From positions 186,001 through 250,000 of the forward strand of contig JADJPF010000027.1 in assembly GCA_016713405.1 (NCBI GenBank): 64,000 nucleotides of DNA, given 5' to 3'. This document shows positions 42,422 to 50,548 of the stretch, one piece after another. The first letter of the stretch is position 1. Each line of letters begins with the position of its first letter. The position numbers and the translations under genes are program-made. Source of the stretch: Blastocatellia bacterium. GTDB lineage: Bacteria > Acidobacteriota > Blastocatellia > Chloracidobacteriales > JADJPF01. The notes under the pieces are model-generated. The model was not told the DNA's origin. It worked only from the letters and a program-made list of their open reading frames with translations, and did not search any database.

Positions 42422-43189
42422 TTAATTTTGACCAGCACTAATTACTACTTTAGCTTTTTTTAGCACTTTTCCTTGATGTACATAGCCTAATGATTTAGTA
42501 GCTAAAATTGTTCCTCTTATTGAAGTGGAAAGTCGTTGCTCTATAACTTCATGAAAATCTGGGCGGTAAGTTTCTCCTGTTTTAGGTGAAATGGCTTCAT
42601 AACCAATTAAATGAAGTAATTTTTGATGAGCAACAATTAAATTTGGGCTTTCTGGTAAAGCAAGTTGTGCATCAATAGGCAAAATAACTAATTCCAGCCA
42701 ATTTATTCTTTCATAAGGTAAACGAGCAAAATCTAACAGACCAGCAATCAAATTTTCATTAATTAAATAAGCTGGTAGACTATCATTAAATTGCATTGCT
42801 AAATCTTTATCTGCAATCATTAGCTCATTTAGCACAGCTTTTAATTCTAAAAAATGTGGAATACGTTCTTTAAGTAAACTGTTCCAATTGTTTAAGGTAA
42901 TTCCATTATTGATTTGCTGATATATTTCTGAACGTAAGTTTTCAAGTTCTGCCCAAAGGGTGTTAAATTCTTTGTCTTCTTTTTCAACATTTTCAAGAAC
43001 TTTTTTTTCTAGTTCTTGGACACGTTTTTGCAGATCTATTAATGGTTTAGCATCAAAAGGTTGCATAGTGTTTAGACTTTCTAATTTTTGTTTTGCAGTT
43101 TTTAATTCTTTTTTAGTGGAGTACCAAGTTAACATTAGGCCAATAACCAAACTAGCAAGCAGTATTGTTGATATTAGCAATGGATTCAT
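42422..43189 (-). CDS. Membrane-anchored GrpE-like protein
   Basis: ATG 43189 gives a start directly before a TM segment (residues 1-23); a GTG at 43204 is also in frame. A coiled coil follows (about 25-85). The C-terminal part resembles the GrpE beta domain: YRPDFHEVIEQ (GrpE: FDPNLHEAI) then RGTILATKSLGYVHQGKVLKKAKVVI split over the family's G..L...KGY...G...R.A.V.V pattern. GrpE is the nucleotide exchange factor of DnaK. The gene starts 4 bp after the Hsp70-fusion stop, which supports the assignment by context. It is diverged and the identity is inferred. Confidence 0.72.
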   Translation of the reverse strand: MNPLLISTILLASLVIGLMLTWYSTKKELKTAKQKLESLNTMQPFDAKPLIDLQKRVQELEKKVLENVEKEDKEFNTLWAELENLRSEIYQQINNGITLNNWNSLLKERIPHFLELKAVLNELMIADKDLAMQFNDSLPAYLINENLIAGLLDFARLPYERINWLELVILPIDAQLALPESPNLIVAHQKLLHLIGYEAISPKTGETYRPDFHEVIEQRLSTSIRGTILATKSLGYVHQGKVLKKAKVVISAGQN

Positions 43190-43193
43190 AGAC

Positions 43194-46100
43194 TTAGCCA
43201 GCACCTAATATGGGAGCAGTTTCTTTTATTTCTTTATCCTCAAATCTTACTGTTATTTCTATTCCAGCAGATTCTGGTAGTAACTCAAAAATTATACTTA
43301 GATCTTTGCCACTAAATTCTGAAGGACAATTAATAGAATATTCCTTCATTTTAGGATTACCAAATATTTTAGGATCACTTTCATGACCAAAATAATAGTA
43401 AAGTCTGATTTTTGTTGTATTTGGAGGTAAATATAAAGTTTTTTCTTGTTTTGATTGGCTATCACTGTTAGTAATACCACGCTCAAAAATTGTCTCAAAT
43501 CGATAGCCAGAAATTAGCAAACCAACACGACAAGGTAAAGTATGATTTACTTGATCAATTGGAAAAGGTAGTGCTTCTGGTGCAACAGCATAAAGCAAAG
43601 CCCCTTTGGTGACACCAAGCTTGATATTTTCTCTATCTAGTAGAACCCTTTCTTTACTGCCATCAAAAAAAGCTTCAGAAAGCATCTCTGTTACTAATGG
43701 CAATAGGGAAGAATTTCCACCTAATAAAATCCAATCTAGTCTTCGAGCAGGAATTAATTTTCTATCATAAAGAGCCGTTACCATATCAATTAAAATAGTA
43801 ATTAATTGCTCAATATAAGGTCTTAACAATATTTCTATTTCTTGAAGACTAAGATCTGAATGGAAGGTTTGACTACCTGTTGAGCTAACTAGATTTTGAG
43901 TCAACTCTTGGTTAAAAATTTGGTCTTTAGGATCAAAATGACGTTTTATATATTCAGCTAAAGTAGCTAAACGCTGGTAATTTTCTCTAACAATATCTGA
44001 GTTATTAGATAAAAGATCCTCTAAATTACTAGGAAAAGTAAATATATTTCTTTCGTTTATAGGAACTAATTTTTCATATAGAAAGCGTGCTAACTCAAAA
44101 GTAAGTAGTTCTCCGCCTAAATCTACACCACTAACATCTAGCAAATGGAATTCAGGCTTATTTTGGCTAGTTTGTGGCTGAATATGAAAAATAGCTAAAT
44201 CAGTTGTCCCCCCACCAAAATCAAAAACAGCAAAAACCCCTGGTTGAGAAAAAATTTCTCGGTGCAAATAAGCATAATGAATTGCTAAAGCTACAGGTTC
44301 GCTAATAGGTGTAATTACTTGTGCTAAACCTACTGACTGAAAGGCTGTTGCTAAACGCTCTCGTTGTATTTTGCCAAATGTAACTGGAAAAGTTATTACT
44401 GCTTTTTTAGGAGTAATACCATTACGTAGTTTAATAGCTTCTATAAGTGAATGAGCATAAATGCTTACTAATTGATCTACTGTTTTAGTGTGTGCTTTAC
44501 CATGTTTTATATCTAAAAAAGTTTGTGAAACAGTTTCATGAGATTTTGAGAGCAATGGCTTAAATGCCCAAGCAGTTGCTTTAAGGGCGCGGGGGCCGGA
44601 AAAGCGTTTAGTAAAAGCACTTGCTCCATATTCATAAAATTGAGTGTTTTCATCAACAAACTGTATACAAGTAGGGCTTTCCGTTGGGTTAGAATTAAGA
44701 TTAATAGGATCAATTAATAAAGTACGGATAGTTGTACCTTCAATCATTGCAGCACAACTATTGCTAGTTCCAAAATCAATTGCAATCCAGTCGTTATAAT
44801 CTTGAGGCTCAATAAATTCAAAAGTTAGCTGTATTGGTAAGGGCCGAACTCGCTCACAAATTAATTGGGGGTCATAATAATGAAGGTTAAGCTCTAAATA
44901 TTTACGACAGGGTTCAAGAATTTTATTTGAGTCTATTTCTAAAGTAATTAAACAATTTTCATTTGGCCCAAGCTTACTAATATTTTCTGGAGTTAGCTTT
45001 GACCAGTCAGGAGCATTTGAAAAAGAAATGTTTTGAGCCGTTCCCTTACCTTCTTTAGTAATTGAATCAAAAAAATTTTTTAGTTGTAAAGTACTAGAAA
45101 ATATTCCAGAGCCAATAATAATAGCTTGATCTCCAATGTTATAACGCTCTATTTGATCAACAATATTTGGTACTTCTACTACTTGGAGTTTTAATAAAAA
45201 TTGTCGGCTACCTAGTTCTTGAAACCCTATTGTTAAGTTTAGCTCTTTTTCTTGAACAGGGATTTGTAATTTATAAGGTTGGTCATTTTTTATTTGAACA
45301 GGATTATTTATTAAAAACTGTGAGCCAATATTAATAGAACCAATGCTAAGCAAATTTTCTGTGTTAGTTTCTACTTGACATGTAAAAACAGGCTGGCTTA
45401 TTGGTAGACGTAGGAAAAATCCTTCTGAAAGACTTCTAAAATTAGGCACATCAGGAAAAGTAAGACGAATTTCTGGAGGTTCTTTTAATTGAACAGAAAT
45501 ATCTATGGGTTTATCATGGTAGCGAAATTTTAATCGACCGCTACGACGGCCAAAGGTATTATTTTCTGATACATGAAGATTTATTTGTAAAGACTCATTT
45601 TTTCCTAATATAGTTGGCTGATTTGGTTCAACCTTAGCATCTATGTCTATTACCTCAAATGAATCTATTTTAATAGGAATTAACCCATCGTTAGTAATAC
45701 TAAAACTTTTTGTATAGGATCCTTTATCACTAATATAAACAATTAATTCTTTTGGAACAGAAATGCTTGTAATACTTTTACCACAACCAGAACAATAACT
45801 ATCTGTTTGAGATAAAATATCCCATTCACAATCAGGGCAGTTAATTACATTACCAATAACAAAATGCTGCCCACTGCTAGTAAGTTGAGAAATTATAGGA
45901 TTTTCTGTCTTTGCTGGGGGCAAAACATCTTTATTAGATAAATCAGATGAATCATTAGACTCTTCATCAAGATCTAAAAAGAGGTCTTCATCATTTTCTA
46001 ATGAGTTTATAGGTTTTATAGAGTCATGTTTTTTATCAGCAATAAAGGTGCTAAAAGGATCAAGTTTACTAATATCAGAGATATTTGTATTTGGTAAAAA

Positions 46101-46874
46101 ATTTTTTTCTATAGCTATTTTATTTTCTTCTAGGTTTGTTGGGGGAGTAATTTTTACTGTTGGTGGTACTAATAAATCTGGAGGAGTTAAAACTTGGTTT
46201 ACTAATGATTGTAATTGTCCCCAATTTCCTACTTCAGCAGGCTTAGAATCAGTTGAGTTGTTTTTAGATATAGCAGGTTTATTTAGGTCATCTGTTTTTG
46301 GAACAACTTCTGTTTCAATATTTGGTATAAGAAACTTTTCTGTAGGAGGAACACTAGTTAAACTAGGTTCTACAATACTTGGTAGATTTATACTTGCTAT
46401 TTTTTCTGTAGGAGGGACTTTTTCTTCTTTAACAGCGGATTTAGTAGTTTCAGCAAAAACAGGTTTTGCCATTGGAGGAGTAAAATTGGGGGGTAAAGGT
46501 AAATCGTTAATTGATGCAACAGGTTTGTTATGTGGAACTTGTGGTAGATTAGTTGATTTAGGAGGCGTTCTAACTGGAATTGGACGGGGTGCAGAAGTTA
46601 TTGGTAAACTTTCAGCTACAACAGGACTTTCTTGATTGCTTTGTAAAGGATCTGAGAGTAAATGCTTGATGCTATTGGGTATTTGCAAATTAGGATTATT
46701 TTGTGCATTACGTAAATAATCTATGACTAATTCTGCAATTGCTCGTTGAGCAGGACTTTTACTTTCATTTTTACGCCCTTGATAAAAGCGAAAAGTACGA
46801 AAATGGGCTTGTCTGATCTGTTCATCAGAAGCATTTTCATTGGTAATTCCTATTAACCGCCAATAATCTTTCAT
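43194..46874 (-). CDS. Hsp70-family protein with J-like N-terminus and zinc ribbon
   Basis: The 1,226-residue protein has four parts. Residues 1-60 resemble a J-domain (DYWRLIGITNENASDEQIRQA) but the HPD motif is gone (RFYQGRK). A Pro/Thr-rich linker reaches about 330. A zinc ribbon (CPDCEW...CSGCGK) lies near 345-365, followed by beta-sandwich domains. From about 694 comes an Hsp70 ATPase: IAIDFGTSNSCAAM, VITFPVTFGKIQRERL, VFDFGGGTTDLAIF and ILLGGNSSLLPLV. A short C-terminal beta domain replaces the normal substrate-binding domain. It lies directly before a GrpE-like gene and after a small membrane protein. Confidence 0.85.
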   Translation of the reverse strand: MKDYWRLIGITNENASDEQIRQAHFRTFRFYQGRKNESKSPAQRAIAELVIDYLRNAQNNPNLQIPNSIKHLLSDPLQSNQESPVVAESLPITSAPRPIPVRTPPKSTNLPQVPHNKPVASINDLPLPPNFTPPMAKPVFAETTKSAVKEEKVPPTEKIASINLPSIVEPSLTSVPPTEKFLIPNIETEVVPKTDDLNKPAISKNNSTDSKPAEVGNWGQLQSLVNQVLTPPDLLVPPTVKITPPTNLEENKIAIEKNFLPNTNISDISKLDPFSTFIADKKHDSIKPINSLENDEDLFLDLDEESNDSSDLSNKDVLPPAKTENPIISQLTSSGQHFVIGNVINCPDCEWDILSQTDSYCSGCGKSITSISVPKELIVYISDKGSYTKSFSITNDGLIPIKIDSFEVIDIDAKVEPNQPTILGKNESLQINLHVSENNTFGRRSGRLKFRYHDKPIDISVQLKEPPEIRLTFPDVPNFRSLSEGFFLRLPISQPVFTCQVETNTENLLSIGSINIGSQFLINNPVQIKNDQPYKLQIPVQEKELNLTIGFQELGSRQFLLKLQVVEVPNIVDQIERYNIGDQAIIIGSGIFSSTLQLKNFFDSITKEGKGTAQNISFSNAPDWSKLTPENISKLGPNENCLITLEIDSNKILEPCRKYLELNLHYYDPQLICERVRPLPIQLTFEFIEPQDYNDWIAIDFGTSNSCAAMIEGTTIRTLLIDPINLNSNPTESPTCIQFVDENTQFYEYGASAFTKRFSGPRALKATAWAFKPLLSKSHETVSQTFLDIKHGKAHTKTVDQLVSIYAHSLIEAIKLRNGITPKKAVITFPVTFGKIQRERLATAFQSVGLAQVITPISEPVALAIHYAYLHREIFSQPGVFAVFDFGGGTTDLAIFHIQPQTSQNKPEFHLLDVSGVDLGGELLTFELARFLYEKLVPINERNIFTFPSNLEDLLSNNSDIVRENYQRLATLAEYIKRHFDPKDQIFNQELTQNLVSSTGSQTFHSDLSLQEIEILLRPYIEQLITILIDMVTALYDRKLIPARRLDWILLGGNSSLLPLVTEMLSEAFFDGSKERVLLDRENIKLGVTKGALLYAVAPEALPFPIDQVNHTLPCRVGLLISGYRFETIFERGITNSDSQSKQEKTLYLPPNTTKIRLYYYFGHESDPKIFGNPKMKEYSINCPSEFSGKDLSIIFELLPESAGIEITVRFEDKEIKETAPILGAG

Positions 46875-46884
46875 TTTGCTATTT

Positions 46885-46998
46885 TTATATAGTTAAACAG
46901 TAGTAAATAATGACTGCTTGTAAAACAACTCCAACGATATAAAGCATTCCTACTAGCATTTTTACACCACCAGAAGGTTCTCTAGTTGAACTACTCAT
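46885..46998 (-). CDS. Small membrane protein, 37 residues
   Basis: A short frame (ATG 46998 to TAA 46885) has AGGAGT 8 nt upstream. It encodes MSSSTREPSGGVKMLVGM followed by one strong TM helix to the end (LYIVGVVLQAVIIYYCLTI). It lies 10 bp before the start of the Hsp70-fusion gene on the same strand. The ribosome binding site, clear single TM and spacing support it as a real small gene, probably a partner of the membrane-tethered chaperone module. Confidence 0.68.
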   Translation of the reverse strand: MSSSTREPSGGVKMLVGMLYIVGVVLQAVIIYYCLTI

Positions 46999-47154
46999 AA
47001 AAATTTACTCCTAAAAAGATATGGGATTTTAGCATAAATTTTTTCTTACCTGTCTATAGCCTAGCAGGTTTACTTTTTATATTTTAATCACTTAAAAAAC
47101 ACAACTAAAATTTTTGGACAAACTTTGCTTAAATGTGCCAAAAAATAAGCTTTA

Positions 47155-47190
47155 AAACAAATAAAGCAAGCCAGTAGCTTGCTTTATTTG
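47155..47190 (-). terminator. Rho-independent terminator after the anti-sigma gene
   Basis: A perfect 13-bp stem (47159-47171 and 47177-47189, core AAATAAAGCAAGC) with a 5-nt loop. On the minus strand it lies 20 bp after the stop of the gene at 47210 and is followed by TTTT. Confidence 0.88.
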
Positions 47191-47209
47191 CTAACTCAAA
47201 TCTAAATTT

Positions 47210-47932
47210 TTAGCCACGAACGTCTATTGTTTGGATAAGCAAGAAAAGACGTGAATTAACAGGACGACCATCTTTAGTTCCAGGCTTAAAGGAAGTACGC
47301 TTTAACACATTAACAACACGCTTTTCTAATTGCTGATTCTTAGGTGAATCAACAATTTGTACTAGTTCTGCTCGACCTTTAGAAGAAACATCTGCTACTA
47401 AAAATAAATCTTGCTCTGGTGCTAAAGCATGTGCTTTGGCTAGGTCTGATAAAGCTCTGGAGGATTGCACGCTAGGAGATGTGTCAAAGTCATCTGGTAA
47501 CGGCAAATCAATAGTCTCGCCTGGTGTCCAAATTACACTAACATGGCCTTGTAGTTCTCTAATAAAAGCTGGTTGAAAGCTATACATTACCGTAGCAAAA
47601 AGTAAACAAGTAACTAAAAAGCCTGTTGCATATGACACATATTGAGGACGAGCATAGAAAAAAGTATTGACTAACCAATTGCCAAACCTAGGATTTGCTG
47701 GCTTACAAATGTGAGCAGCATTAATTTGGGCAATAATATTTGGTGCTAAATCTGGTGGAGGCATTGATGAACCCAATTGTTTTAATAACTGGGTTGTATG
47801 CCTAATATCATCAACATAATCAAAACAATCTGTACAAGAGTTCATATGTAACAAGAACTCTTGGTTTTCTTGTGAAGGAAGTTGATGATCTAAGTAAGCA
47901 GAAGCGTTTTGACGCAAATATAAGCAGTTCAT
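47210..47932 (-). CDS. Anti-sigma factor with zf-HC2-like N-terminus and TonB-like C-terminus
   Basis: The N-terminal zinc anti-sigma domain has Cys3 and the HMNSCTDC motif (H-x3-C-x2-C). A single TM segment lies near residues 98-118. The exported C-terminal part ends in a TonB C-terminal-like beta domain (SSKGRAELVQIVDSPKNQ, RTSFKPGTKDGRPVNS). Family anti-sigma factors hold an ECF sigma at the membrane and release it on an envelope signal. The sigma gene lies 239 bp upstream on the same strand, with a structured element between. Confidence 0.87.
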   Translation of the reverse strand: MNCLYLRQNASAYLDHQLPSQENQEFLLHMNSCTDCFDYVDDIRHTTQLLKQLGSSMPPPDLAPNIIAQINAAHICKPANPRFGNWLVNTFFYARPQYVSYATGFLVTCLLFATVMYSFQPAFIRELQGHVSVIWTPGETIDLPLPDDFDTSPSVQSSRALSDLAKAHALAPEQDLFLVADVSSKGRAELVQIVDSPKNQQLEKRVVNVLKRTSFKPGTKDGRPVNSRLFLLIQTIDVRG

Positions 47933-47953
47933 AATTACTCGCTAAAAATTCAT

Positions 47954-48085
47954 CTACTCTCTGACCCGCGAAATGTCTGTAGCAGAGCGGGTGTTGCTGG
48001 CCTACGACGTAGCACGTCCTTTTAACACTCTGCACAAACTTCGGCCCATCGGTTACAACAGGTCTATTTGGCGAGTCAGAGGTAG
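47954..48085. ncRNA. Candidate structured RNA between ECF sigma and anti-sigma genes
   Basis: The stretch is richer in G+C than its surroundings and codes for nothing convincing. Its ends pair: 47954-47965 with 48075-48085 (11 bp, one bulge), continuing inward as 47967-47975 with 48065-48073 (two mismatches). An inner stem pairs GCAGA/GTGTT (47982-47995) with AACAC/TCTGC (48024-48033), and CTACG-A-CGTAG (48002-48012) forms an apical hairpin. Strand and identity are unknown; a leader element, a 6S-like RNA or a mobile inverted-repeat element are options. Confidence 0.45.
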
Positions 48086-48171
48086 TGAATGTTGTTTATT
48101 TGCCTAAAACAGGCAAGTTAAAACCTTTAGACTCTCTATTAATACAAATATCTAGTGCAAAACTGCTAAAA

Positions 48172-48822
48172 CTAAAAAGAACTCTTTAGTAGCTCACGTA
48201 ATTCTTCACGACCACGAGCAATACGGGATTTTATTGTCCCAACAGAAACTTCTAAAGTCTCAGAAATTTCTTCATAACTTAAACCTTCAATATCACGTAA
48301 AATTACTGCAACACGAAAATCAAATTTTAACTTTTCTAAAGCTGTCACAATCATTTTACGCTGTTCGGCTGCTAATGCCCGTTGTTCTGGGCTTTGTCCT
48401 GTTGCAGCTAACTTTTCTGAAAGAGGAGTTTCTTCTGGACTACTAATATCTAAAGAAACAGTTTTTTCTCTTCGTCGTCGTCTCCACCAACGTTGTTGGT
48501 TTGCTACTTGATTAACAGTGATTCTATAGATCCAAGTTCGCAGTTGTGCATCACCACGAAACCGACCAATATTGTTGTAAACTTTTAAGAAAGTATCTTG
48601 AGTAGCATCACGGGCATCTTCCCTATCATTAGAAAGTCTAAGAGCTAAATTATAGACGCTAGTATTATATTTATTAACCAATTCTTCAAAGGCATAACGC
48701 TCACCTGCCTGGATACGCGCTATTAAGCTTTCATCCTCTGCCGCTATTACTTCTTGAGTAGTAGCTGATAGATTAAGCTCACATTCTTGGTTAATTGCAA
48801 CTAACTCACTTGCTCTCATCAT
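48172..48822 (-). CDS. ECF-type RNA polymerase sigma factor
   Basis: The 216-residue protein has sigma region 2 (FEELVNKYNTSVYNLALRL, DARDATQDTFLKVYNNIGRF, RTWIYRITVN) and region 4 with the HTH (LRDIEGLSYEEISETLEVSVGTIKSRIARGREEL), joined by a linker. There is an extra basic stretch (WWRRRRREK). ATG 48822 and 48819 are adjacent. Being upstream of the anti-sigma gene, it is probably its target and may control its own operon. Confidence 0.92.
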   Translation of the reverse strand: MMRASELVAINQECELNLSATTQEVIAAEDESLIARIQAGERYAFEELVNKYNTSVYNLALRLSNDREDARDATQDTFLKVYNNIGRFRGDAQLRTWIYRITVNQVANQQRWWRRRRREKTVSLDISSPEETPLSEKLAATGQSPEQRALAAEQRKMIVTALEKLKFDFRVAVILRDIEGLSYEEISETLEVSVGTIKSRIARGREELRELLKSSF

Positions 48823-49151
48823 GTGGTAGTGGCCCTAGATTTAACAAAAATTATTTTTACTACTTGTTGGTTGGCTTCAGATAACTTAGACCCCGGTTTT
48901 TTAGAAAAGTTCCCAAAATCGGAAAAACTTTTTGATAATATTTTTGTGATGCTAAGTTTAAGTTTTACAATAGATAACACAAAACTTCCAATTAGGTCAA
49001 CGCTACTTTCTGGAATTTTTAGGAAAAATTTTTTATTTTTAGTGAATCCTTTTCTATTTTTAATCTGTAATGCTATTATCAGTAACACCTCTTATATTAA
49101 TTTAATTTTTTATGAATATTTTTATTGCACCCGTAAAAAGGAGAATTTTTT
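48823..49151. other. Divergent intergenic region, no gene found
   Basis: This 329-bp A+T-rich stretch separates the ECF sigma gene (minus) and the DUF1501 gene (plus). Open frames on both strands cover it but lack start signals and family features. It should hold the promoters for both genes; I cannot pick a reliable box pair. AAAAAGGAGA at its right end is the ribosome site for DUF1501. Confidence 0.7.
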
Positions 49152-50534
49152 ATGTACGGGAAGAAACCCTGGTTATTAGAACGTAGAGCATTTTTAAGAT
49201 TAGGGGCCGGTTTAGGTCTAAGTTCTTTGCTTTTTGGGTGGGCAAACCCAATTCAAGCAGAAAATCTTTCTAAACAACGCCCAATTATAAACACAAATGT
49301 TACTCCAAGATCATCAGCACGAAATACTTTGCTAATTATGCTTAGGGGAGGTGCCAGCCATATTGATACTTTTGATATAAAAGTAGGTAGTTGGACACCT
49401 GATAAATTAGGAGTGGGAAAAAATTCTGCTAATGAGTTATGGCCCGTAGGCGTAATGCCACAATTAGCAAAACAAGCTAATAAGTTTTCTTTAGTTCGCT
49501 CCTTACAACATACAGAAGTAGTACATGAAAGAGCCGAGTATTATGTAGAAACAGGCCGACGCTTAAACCCAGGCCTTAGAGCAGAGATCCCGCACGTTGG
49601 CGCGGTTGTAGCCTTAGAGCAGGAAGCTAAACGTTCTAATACAGATATTTTTCCTGGATTTATGTTCTTTGGTACAGGGGGTTATACCAATAATGGATTT
49701 CTTAGTGCTAGTTTCTCTCCTTTTATCTTAGATAATCCTGGCGAAGGTATAACTAATTTACTTCCTCAAGACGGACTTTCAGCCTTTAACCGTCGCCGAG
49801 AAGCCTTAAAATTACTTAATGATGTAAATAATGGTGAGACAAATGCTTCCCGACAAAGTTTTTCTGTCTTTCAAGATCAAGCAGAAAAAATGATGCGTGA
49901 TCCTATGACAGCCCCTACATTTGTAGTCTCAGAAGATGATAAAAGACGCTATGGAAATAATTATTTTGGGGTCTCAATAGCTGCGGCAAGAAATGTTTTT
50001 AAGGCTAATCGAGGTACACGCTTTATTGAAGTAGATCAATATGGTTGGGATAATCATATTAATATTTATGATGATCGTCCCTTTAGCCTTCCTGCCCTTT
50101 GTCGTCAATTTGATATGGCGTTGTCTGCTCTCTTAGACGATCTATCAAACACACCTGGACAAGATGGAAAAACGCTTTTAGATGAAACATTTATTGTAGT
50201 AACAGGTGATTTTGGTCGTACAGTTGGACAACTTAATACCTCAAAAGGTCGAGATCATTATCCTTATGCTTTTTCCGCTCTCTTTGCTGGTGGAGGTGTA
50301 AAGGGAGGTCGCATTATTGGCTCAACTGATGATAGTGGTGCTGGTGTACTTGATTTTGGCTGGAATAAAAACCGTCCTATACACCTACCAGATATTGTAA
50401 CAACTATGTATTCAACACTAGGTATAGATTGGACAAAAACCTTAACCAACACTCCTTCAGGTAGAGTCTACCGCTATGCAGATCCTGCGGCGGTAGGTGA
50501 TGAAGATAGTTATGAAATCACAGGGTTATTTTAA
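49152..50534 (+). CDS. DUF1501 protein with Tat signal
   Basis: The N-terminus has a twin-arginine signal (ERRAFLRLGAGLGLSSLLFG), so the protein is exported folded. The body fits DUF1501, a sulfatase-like alkaline phosphatase-fold family: LLIMLRGGASHIDTFD, FSLVRSLQHTEVVHERAEYY, DQYGWDNHINIYD and VVTGDFGRTVG...GRDHYP. It is always found beside DUF1549/DUF1553 genes in planctomycetes, verrucomicrobia and some acidobacteria, as here 14 bp upstream. The substrate is unknown; carbohydrate breakdown has been suggested for the family. Confidence 0.9.
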   Translation: MYGKKPWLLERRAFLRLGAGLGLSSLLFGWANPIQAENLSKQRPIINTNVTPRSSARNTLLIMLRGGASHIDTFDIKVGSWTPDKLGVGKNSANELWPVGVMPQLAKQANKFSLVRSLQHTEVVHERAEYYVETGRRLNPGLRAEIPHVGAVVALEQEAKRSNTDIFPGFMFFGTGGYTNNGFLSASFSPFILDNPGEGITNLLPQDGLSAFNRRREALKLLNDVNNGETNASRQSFSVFQDQAEKMMRDPMTAPTFVVSEDDKRRYGNNYFGVSIAAARNVFKANRGTRFIEVDQYGWDNHINIYDDRPFSLPALCRQFDMALSALLDDLSNTPGQDGKTLLDETFIVVTGDFGRTVGQLNTSKGRDHYPYAFSALFAGGGVKGGRIIGSTDDSGAGVLDFGWNKNRPIHLPDIVTTMYSTLGIDWTKTLTNTPSGRVYRYADPAAVGDEDSYEITGLF

Positions 50535-50548
50535 GAGGAGTAGAAAAA

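Noticed and set aside
46048..46635. 195-residue plus-strand open frame inside the Hsp70-fusion gene
   Set aside because: It is antisense to the Pro/Thr-rich linker of the minus-strand gene; composition is low-complexity and no start signal is seen.
48823..49179. 118-residue plus-strand and 89-residue minus-strand open frames in the sigma/DUF1501 gap
   Set aside because: No ribosome site or family features; the plus frame overlaps the true DUF1501 start.
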